This document shows, one piece after another, positions 56,666 through 64,000 of a DNA stretch of 64,000 nt. The notes under the pieces were generated by a model. The model was not told where the DNA came from, did not search any database, and saw only the letters and a program-made list of their open reading frames with translations. This DNA comes from Cryptomeria japonica (lineage: Eukaryota > Streptophyta > Pinopsida > Cupressales > Cupressaceae): contig NC_081409.1 in the NCBI RefSeq assembly GCF_030272615.1, positions 911,860,340-911,924,339 on the forward strand, written 5' to 3'. The position numbers and the translations under genes were made by a program. Numbering within the stretch: position 1 is the first letter of the stretch; each line of letters opens with the position of its first letter.

Positions 56666-59600
56666 CTACTCCTCCGCTGTGTTCTCAGTCACCCCTTTTA
56701 CGGGTGTACTTATGGGTGTACCCTTTGCAAGCTGGCTGAAGTTACCTTTCTCCCTAAAGAGTTGAGAATGGTGGTGTCTACAGTAAAGCCTGCCTTCATG
56801 TGCAACATAATTTGAGGGGCTTATGACACAACCACCATGGCTGCACTTAAAGCAAGGTTTGTGGTATGCAGTGCCATCAACTGCAACCTGCAAATCAAAT
56901 ACACTAAAATGTTAAAAACTCCCAGTACCACAAAGTGAGTCAATTCATCATAAGACTTCCAGGTACAGATAAAAATACAGTAAATGATGGAAAATTACCT
57001 TCTCGAGTGGATACACAGTCTTTCCACAGGCAACACATTTATCTTGTGTGCCAGAAAAAAGTGCAGAGATCCTAGAGGGTGTTTTGTTCTGCTCAATCAC
57101 AAAAACAAAGAATAAAGCCTTTGAACAGATGTAAAGAAATTTAGCTTTCAACATTTCTAACAAAATGGAAAATATCACACATCTGTAACAAAATTAACTA
57201 AACAAAAAAAATGCTAATCACCCACTCAATTTGTATGCATTGAAAGCACATTAATGTAACCACATGCTAATTAACAACCCACTCCCTATGTGTGCGTGCA
57301 CATGCAAGAGTGTGTGCCATACCAATTACAAATGCAAGATCTGAAGCAATAATGATGCTGTTACAATCTATCGATGGCTAATCACCATTTAAAAGTTTTC
57401 CTACTCTCAGCAAGTTCCACTGATACTACACAGATTACATTTCGTGAGATACAATTAAGATAGTAATAGACAAAGGGTACCTCACTGTCAACGGACTTGT
57501 CATTTCTCAATGGTTTGGGAGTCCCTGAAAGAAAAGAATGCCAGAAAGAGATAAAGATTGCCTTCAATTAGTGCTGCCACTATAATAACCATTCTTGCTC
57601 TAAGAGAATCTAAGGGTCTTGAAACAAACTCAAAAGGAACAAGTATATGAAAACTTACCTTCAAAACTTTTATCCAAACTTCCTGTTCTCTTAAAAAGCT
57701 GGTCAAAGTGAGGCTTGCAATAGAGAACTCCTTCAAATGATGAGTAGTTACTAAGCTGCAACCAGAATCGAAGATTTTAAATATTAGATAAAGCTGGTCA
57801 AACCTCAAAGTGAGACTCGCAATAGAGAATTCATTCAAATGATGAGTAATTACTAAGCTGCAACCAGAATTGAAGATTTAAGATATTAGATAGGTAATAG
57901 ATGTTAACAGAACCTAAGTAAAACGGGCAAATTGAAAAAAATCAGAGGTTAATGCAACCTACATAAACAGTCTAAAATGAACAAGTGTAACCTACTATGA
58001 AAAAACAAAGGGGCTTCCAAATAAATCATCACTATTTTCATTAGAAACAGCTTTAGACTTCACAAAATACATAAATACATCCATCTTAAAGAAGTCGCAA
58101 TATTCAAAAAGCTCATTGTAAGGAACCATCTGGAAGACAACGCTACTACAACAAAAAAGCCTAATTTCTTACATACTTGTCATATTATTTGCGTCCCACA
58201 GAAATCAAATTATCACGCAGCTTCAAGGTCTAAAATTCCCTTTTCTTTTCCAACATTTTCTGTTTAGGGCTTAGAAAATTTCAATGTCTCATTAGAGAGA
58301 AATGGCTATATAATCACATTAATTCAACTGTGGAAAAATATAGGTTATCCTCAGTGTATATATGGTCCTAGGGCTTTCTAGTTTAACACTTCTAAAGGTC
58401 CACATACTCATCATTATCAATTAAAAATTAAAATCCTATTTTACCAGATCGGCCTTAAAATTGGCCATTTCTAGGTGTGAGTTGTACCAGAATCAGGTAA
58501 CAGAATAGAATATAGGTTTGCATAGGGTTCAGTTTGGAGCAATTGAATTCGCCTGGCAACACTGCAGCTCAAACCTGGGTGATTATACGATCATGTAGCG
58601 AACCTAGAACAACTCCACAAAAATTCCAGCAGTTGATGAAGGTTTCAACACATTTTTTTGAGTCTTCAACCAGAAAACCCTAAATGACTATTGCAGCAAT
58701 GCGAAACCCTATACCATGAATTTTTTAAAGCATAGTTCATGTGTATTTTGCTTGCATGTGGGTGGAAAGGGAATGTATGAGTCACGAATGTTTGATCAGG
58801 GGGGTTTTTGGGTTCAAAACTTCATGGGATCTCACACCATTTGCATATTTTATTCTTTATTGGGAGTTATCAGTCATGAGGGCACATGAGAGTCTGAGCA
58901 GGAAATCCAAGAATCGCTGTAAACATGACTGCAACGAACAAGGAAAAATGAAAACCACTTTATTATTATAAATTTATAACACATAATATGATGATTTGCA
59001 TCCATACAACTTGCCTTTACTGTGTTTGATCTAAAGGAAACAATTTGTTATCTTTTTACAAACAAATTACCATAATATATATTGTTATAAATATTTATAA
59101 TTTATATATAGTAAAACATTTCAATTCATGTTTATGTATTAAATATTTTAAAGACATTAGTATATTATATTTTAATTTCTAAATACATTAGTATATTGTA
59201 CTTCAATTTTTAAATATTTATTGTAGCTTTGTTTAGTCTGTATGTGTGTGTGTGTGCGCTGTGTGTGAGAGAGAGATTTATATGTTTTTTGCAGAGACAT
59301 AATCAGAACATACCCAGCCCCCCAAACAAATCTGTCATACTGGCATATTGTACTCGTACCCATACCAAACCTCCATTTCAATTTGGTAACTCAGTTAAAA
59401 TCCAGAATACCAAAAGATATTTAAATCCATGTTCCACAGTGTTTCTGGGACGGGGATGGTAGGAAGTGTGGGTATGACTTTCAAGGACAGCAGGGGTGAG
59501 GGGCCATTTTTGCCAGGACAGCAGGGGAGGACTTAAACAATAGGAAAATTTAAAATAAGGGAAATTTCAACTGTTCATATGATAAGGCATTCACCATATT

Positions 59601-62600
59601 CATTATATAACCATATTACATAGCATTAGAGCTGAATTGAGAATTCAACTGAGTCAACATACAAATTAACAAAGTTTTATTGTTTTCGTAATTTCATTTT
59701 AGTTTTCATTGTCAACATGCATATACAGCTAAGACCAAAATGCTACAACTACAAAATGACAAAATTTAGATTGTCTGAAAACAATATATTCCATAGTTTG
59801 GGCAAATTTCTCGATTAGGTATTTATTTAGTTGTTAACCATGCATTTCTCTCTCTCTAAATCACTTAAATTTTTGCTTGAAGTAAAGTTTCAATTGCTCT
59901 GACAACAGAAAGCCATGGTATTCAGTGATGAAATATCATTGACATATAAATCCCTGCTTTATTCCATTATTTAAAGAGACATTACACTGCAGTAGAGATT
60001 GCTTCGGCTCTATACAAAGCCATTTTAAACACACAAATTGCAGCTATGCTAGCAATGAACTGAAAACATGGTCCAAATACGGAGGGAAACATTATAACTG
60101 GGCTTATGGACCTTTTACTGCCATATTGTGGACTATTTTGTTTCAACTTTCAGGCATGATGACATCACGTTCACATTTCACAGCCATTATTAACAGCATT
60201 ATGACAATAACAGGAATAACAGTTTAGGCAAGATGGTGGTGCATAGGCATAGCTTAAACAAACGCAGTCAACATTTCAGTGTACCATTCTTTAATAAAAA
60301 GGTTGAATTATGGTATACTGTATACTATACCCAATTTATCACAAATCCATTTCAGAACATTTGACTGAATTTGTTTTTAAACTGTGACAGCTGTCCAGGT
60401 ATGGCCAACTATGGCTGCTGTCTGGGGACAGTGGACAGTCATTTCCAGGGCATTTCTAGACATATGAGTGGGGTAGGGGATAGCCCAGGACCTGCATCCT
60501 CAAAACAATCATGGGGGCAGGGACGGCCAGAAAAATCTGCAAAGATTTAAAGATCACATCCCCGTTGTAGAAGCCTATGGTGCAAGGAGCTTGTATGGCA
60601 GTTAAATGGCCATTGAGGCAGTCAACATTTCAGTGTACCATTCTTTAAAAAAAGGTTGTATTAAGGTATGCTGTATAATATCCCCAAATTAATCACAAAT
60701 CCATTTCAGAACATTTGACTGAAATTTTTTTAAACTGTGACTGCTGTCCAGGGATGGCCAGCTGTGGCTGTTATCTGGGGACAGAGGAGAGTCATTTCCA
60801 GGGCATTTCTGGGCATGTGAGTGGGATAGGGAATAGCCCAGGGGTGTTTCTGACACATCCCTGCATCCCCAAAACATCATAGGGACAGGGACGGCCAGAA
60901 AATCAGCAAAGATTTAATGATCGCATCCCTGTTATAGAAGCCTGTGGTGCTAGGAGCTTGTGTCCCCATTGATATGTTCTATATCAAATTTCAGACAAAC
61001 CTCATGCTAAGGATCAGAATCGCAAACAACATCAGATGAGTTACACATGGGGGTACAATAATATTAAATTATGTTTCATTTTCATGCTACTGGCATTTGA
61101 TCATAGAGAAATAGTGTGCACTCATGAGAGAGGAGAGAAGAGAATGGATGACCAATGCCTCTGTCTGGAGGCCCAAACAGCCAATAGACCCATGAGGCAA
61201 TGCACAGTTAACAGAAAAAATTTTACTTCATGTGGAACTGAAAACGCATAGCAGCACATAGCATTTTAAGGTGTACTTAAAAGATAAAACGGAAACCTAA
61301 GCACACACATGTGGTTCCTAGAGAACTTAAAAGGAAATACAACAAAATGCCGCAGCAAACCACACTGCAGTACCGACCAATTATCCCAAAAACATTATTA
61401 CAAAAGAAATAACATTTTCAAACACTCAGCAGTAAACTCAAAGACAAAGCAAATCAAAATAATTTTTATAATGAAATTATGAAGGGCATTCACATCACTT
61501 ATCAGTGCTGATTTTATCATCCCCAACAACTAAACATAAGCCAAATTTTAAAATCCATCTGTATAAAAAATCGTAAGATCAACCCAAAATTATCACAAAA
61601 AGTTGCCGTCAATCTCAAACCAGTAATCTCTCACTCACCCCGACATTATCTAAACTCCCAAACAAGGAACTCAAATACAAGAAAACTTAGCAATAAGCTT
61701 AAACTTGACATGAAGTGGCCATTATATGCTTGCTCTAAAAATCACAAGTATAATCTTAAACTGATAAATGGATTTCAAACCTAATCCTAAGAAAATGATT
61801 AGCTATAAAATTTAATGTCCAGGACAGCATAACAAAAAACTGAAAAAGGGCATCTAGCAAATTGGTGTCATTGTTCATAGACCAGTCGGAGTAAAGCTTT
61901 GATCCTAGAACCTCATATTAGCATGCCGGGGCACCCTACCACCCTTGACAGTGCTGAAGGTCAATTGTTTTTTGAATAATTGGCACTTCATAGGCGAAGA
62001 CCCACCAATAATTGGACAGCACCTAAAGTTAGATATCAATGTAAAATACAAACTCTGAACCTCACATGCAAAATCAAATTTTTAGCAAATTAAAACTCAA
62101 CAATTATCATACGGTGCCTCCCATTGAAAATCGCTAAAGCTTGAAAAATTGAAATGTCAATTAAAGCTGACTGGTTAGACATCAACTATCATCTAAATCC
62201 CGGAATTTTTCAAGTCGACCATTTAATTTATCCAATGTAAAAGAAAATGCATATAATCCTACAAAAATCTCTAATTCGATCAGTGAACCTATCCAATAAA
62301 AAAGAAATGACCTAAATCCTTTGCAGTGTTGTTAACTCGATCACTACTCATTATCCAAAATTGGATATAAGAAAATTAGCCATGCACTTCATATCTTTAT
62401 GTTTGCTTTTTTTTTTTGCGGACACGACGTTATTTTGCCAAATGGATATCAGAAAACAGATAAAACAGATAAAGCCCACCTAAAGACTGATACTCTGGTG
62501 CAAGCACATTGCCCTCAAAGCAGCAAAAAACTACAGGAAAAAACGAAAGCTCAACAAAATCTCTCATGACTAAAATTTTCATAAAACGGTGAAGTTATAA

Positions 62601-62889
62601 ACAAAAGAATCAGCTTTCGTTGAATACTCCCTTGAACTGACTACCCACATAAAACCCAAGACCAAATAGAGTAAAACCCTAGAAACCCTAAAATGAACCT
62701 AATACCAACTTCACTCACAAAAAAGGGAAAATTTATTCAGTATCTGATAAATACCTTCAATGTGCCCTTGCAGTGATGACATCGAAAGCATGCCTTGTGA
62801 TAAACAGAATTATCAGCTGTCAATTGATCGACCAAGTATACAGTCTTATCACAGGCCTTACATTTCTGTGTTGTACCAGCAAACGCCAT
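56666..62889 (-). CDS. Plant two-LIM-domain protein (WLIM type), five exons
   Basis: Minus-strand exons are 62755-62889, 57659-57755, 57481-57524, 56999-57088 and 56666-56887, all with GT/AG borders and matching phases. Together they give 195 codons plus stop, the usual length of plant WLIM proteins. LIM1 ligands are C10, C13, H31, C34, C37, C40, C58 and H61 (CX2CX17HX2CX2CX2CX17CX2H). LIM2 ligands are C110, C113, H131, C134, C137, C142, C158 and H161, with the plant-typical CX4C. The start MAFAGTTQKCKACDKTVY matches WLIM proteins. Such proteins bind and bundle actin filaments and some also enter the nucleus as transcription factors. No stop or frameshift is seen. Intron 1 is about 5.0 kb. 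The nearest subgroup (WLIM1 or WLIM2) cannot be fixed by eye. Confidence 0.95.
57790..57892 (-). pseudogene. Decayed tandem copy of LIM exon 2 in intron 1
   Basis: The segment repeats 57695-57789 (most of exon 2 plus its acceptor). It keeps TTGCAG|CTTAGTAA and reads LSNYSSFE, then a TGA, then ILYCESHFE before losing frame. No exon-2 donor is present. If spliced in, it would add a stop to the mRNA. Confidence 0.85.
57893..62754 (-). other. Remainder of LIM intron 1
   Basis: This intron holds no recognised gene or complete transposon. It contains the 354-bp tandem duplication at 60264-60975 and short ACAGCAGGGG repeats near 59490-59530. Small open frames show no domain. Confidence 0.7.
60264..60975. 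repeat. 354-bp tandem duplication in LIM intron 1
   Basis: Copy 1 (60264-60617) and copy 2 (60618-60975) share GCAGTCAACATTTCAGTGTA, CATTTCAGAACATTTGACTG, TCATTTCCAGGGCATTTCT and GGGACGGCCAGAAAA. Copy 2 has a 20-bp insertion near 60843. Divergence is roughly 12-15% by eye. Confidence 0.85.
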
Positions 62890-63110
62890 GCCTGCTAACG
62901 TGAATGAATCTCCACAAATATTTTACAAAACAGAAGAAATTTGAAAGGCAGGATTGTGAGCAATCCGATAAAACCCAATTCAACAAAAATATTAGAGGAT
63001 TTTATTTTGGCCAAAAAACGCCTCCCACCGATTCTATGTGCTCCCTCTTAATCATAGTAATGTTTGTATTGACCGGATTTCAAATGCCCATTAATTTTCT
63101 TATATGTGGC
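62890..63110 (-). promoter_or_regulatory. Probable LIM gene leader and core promoter
   Basis: Upstream of the ATG (minus strand) a CATATAAG at about 63099-63106 could be the TATA box, placing a start near 63070 and a leader of about 180 nt. There is no other support, so this is tentative. Confidence 0.3.
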
Positions 63111-63705
63111 CTATTTTAGTCCTCTTTTCTTTTCTGAAAGTGCTTTATATAATCTTGTTTTCTATTTTTCTGGAGGGCAAAGTTTGGCTTTGCCTTTACT
63201 TTTCGAGCATTTGCAATATATTTTTTAAAATAAAATATAGGCTTATGTGTAGATGTTTTCTTCTTTTGAGCTGGAATACACTTGGCTTTTTGAAAAATAA
63301 TAATTTTTCGGTGGGAAATTTTCATTGAAAAATGATAGCTTTCATGGACTTGGTTATATGTTGGTGGTTTAGTTGGGGCCTACCTTTGTTGTCTTGGCCC
63401 AATGTGAATCACTATGCTTTAAGGAGTTGGTGTATTTGGATTGACAATTAAATTAATCTTGTTTAACATTGTAAACAAATGAAAAAAATATCTTAATGAT
63501 GATGATGCAATTGAATTAGGATTAAAAAATAGTGGAAGGATGTTAACAAAATTTAAAAATGGTGTAAAATATCTTTTTAATTTGTTAAAAGTTTTAGAAA
63601 AGATTTATTTATAAATAAATGAAATTTTATCATGTAGAGTTATATCTTCATATTTGAGGAGGGAAAATGGATCAGAACTTGTGGCGGCAAAATCGGGTTG
63701 AATTG
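63111..63705. other. Upstream flank of the LIM gene, non-coding
   Basis: This AT-rich sequence lacks recognisable coding or repeat signals. It probably includes distal promoter sequence of the LIM gene. Confidence 0.45.
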
Positions 63706-63858
63706 TCGAGACCGAAGGGAGCAGGTCGTCCCGGTCCTTCGAATATCGGGGTCAAATAGGCTATATCTTTTCTGGATCAAGATGATGCACATAATCCACT
63801 ATTGCAAGGTTGTCATAAATTTTCGAGACTAAGGGGAGTCGGTCGCCCCGGTCCTTAG
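63706..63858. repeat. Two copies of a hairpin-forming motif
   Basis: TCGAGACCGAAGGGAGCAGG..CCGGTCCTTCG (63706-63741) and TCGAGACTAAGGGGAGTCGG..CCGGTCCTTAG (63823-63858) are 117 bp apart. Each has outer arms CGAAGG/CCTTCG or CTAAGG/CCTTAG. The arm changes match each other, so pairing is kept. Function unknown. Confidence 0.6.
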
Positions 63859-64000
63859 CTTTTTGCACCTTCAAAATCTAAGTTTGATCATTGTTTTCTG
63901 TACTATCGGATTCCTCGCTCGTAGCTCTTTAAACAATTTCTCGCACGCAAAGAGAAAGAAATAGGGTTGTTGATGGGAGTTTGCCTTAGATCAAACCTCG

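Noticed and set aside
58741..58971. Short open frames in LIM intron 1 (also 59172-59462, 61036-61251)
   Set aside because: There are no domains, no splice context and low complexity in part. They are not supported as genes or nested genes.

Overview
The window looks like a stretch of a very large, repeat-rich plant genome. It is most likely a gymnosperm and plausibly a conifer, because gene density is extremely low, the one ordinary gene has a 5-kb intron, and LTR elements are long, nested and decayed. I infer the clade from layout; no marker gene proves it. Nearly everything between 1 and 53.2 kb is transposable elements. The only clear host gene is a five-exon, two-LIM-domain protein gene on the minus strand (56666-62889).

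Region by region: 1-4026 is the 3' part of a decayed Ty1/copia element (integrase, reverse transcriptase, RNase H, polypurine tract, 3' LTR), followed by a CA/TA microsatellite. 5.3-9.2 kb holds copia-LTR scraps and a LINE reverse-transcriptase relic. 9384-27767 is one complete 18.4-kb Ty3/gypsy element of the Tat (dual RNase H) type on the minus strand. It has two LTRs (about 98% identical by my manual alignment), a perfect 5-bp target duplication GATTG, a PBS and a PPT. In its 3' region it carries an antisense, spliced gene with its own TATA box; the product is a plant-mobile-domain (PMD, aminotransferase-like) protein. A related unoccupied target site survives at 33.78-34.03 kb. 28.4-29.1 kb looks like mitochondrial DNA. 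29.3-32.6 kb is a minus-strand copia relic interrupted by a solo LTR (29929-31464).

34645-52814 is an 18.2-kb CACTA (En/Spm) DNA transposon with matching CACTA termini, TTG target duplications and elaborate subterminal hairpins. It carries a multi-exon TNP2-type transposase (interrupted by a solo Tat-like LTR with GATAT duplications), a SET-domain coding exon, and a multi-exon Transposase_24/TNPA-like gene, all on the plus strand. Only 33 bp beyond it, 52848-53181 is a 334-bp miniature LTR element (TRIM). Its two 135-bp LTRs each contain a tRNA-like sequence with A and B boxes, next to a methionine-tRNA-type PBS and flanked by AGATC duplications.

The three most unusual items are the tRNA-bearing TRIM, the SET domain riding in a CACTA element, and the Tat element with a divergently promoted antisense PMD gene and complementary GCGC-core arrays near both ends of its RNA. 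All TE genes carry stop codons, largely of the CAA/CAG/CGA to TAA/TAG/TGA type, so they look silenced and decaying. The LIM gene appears intact.
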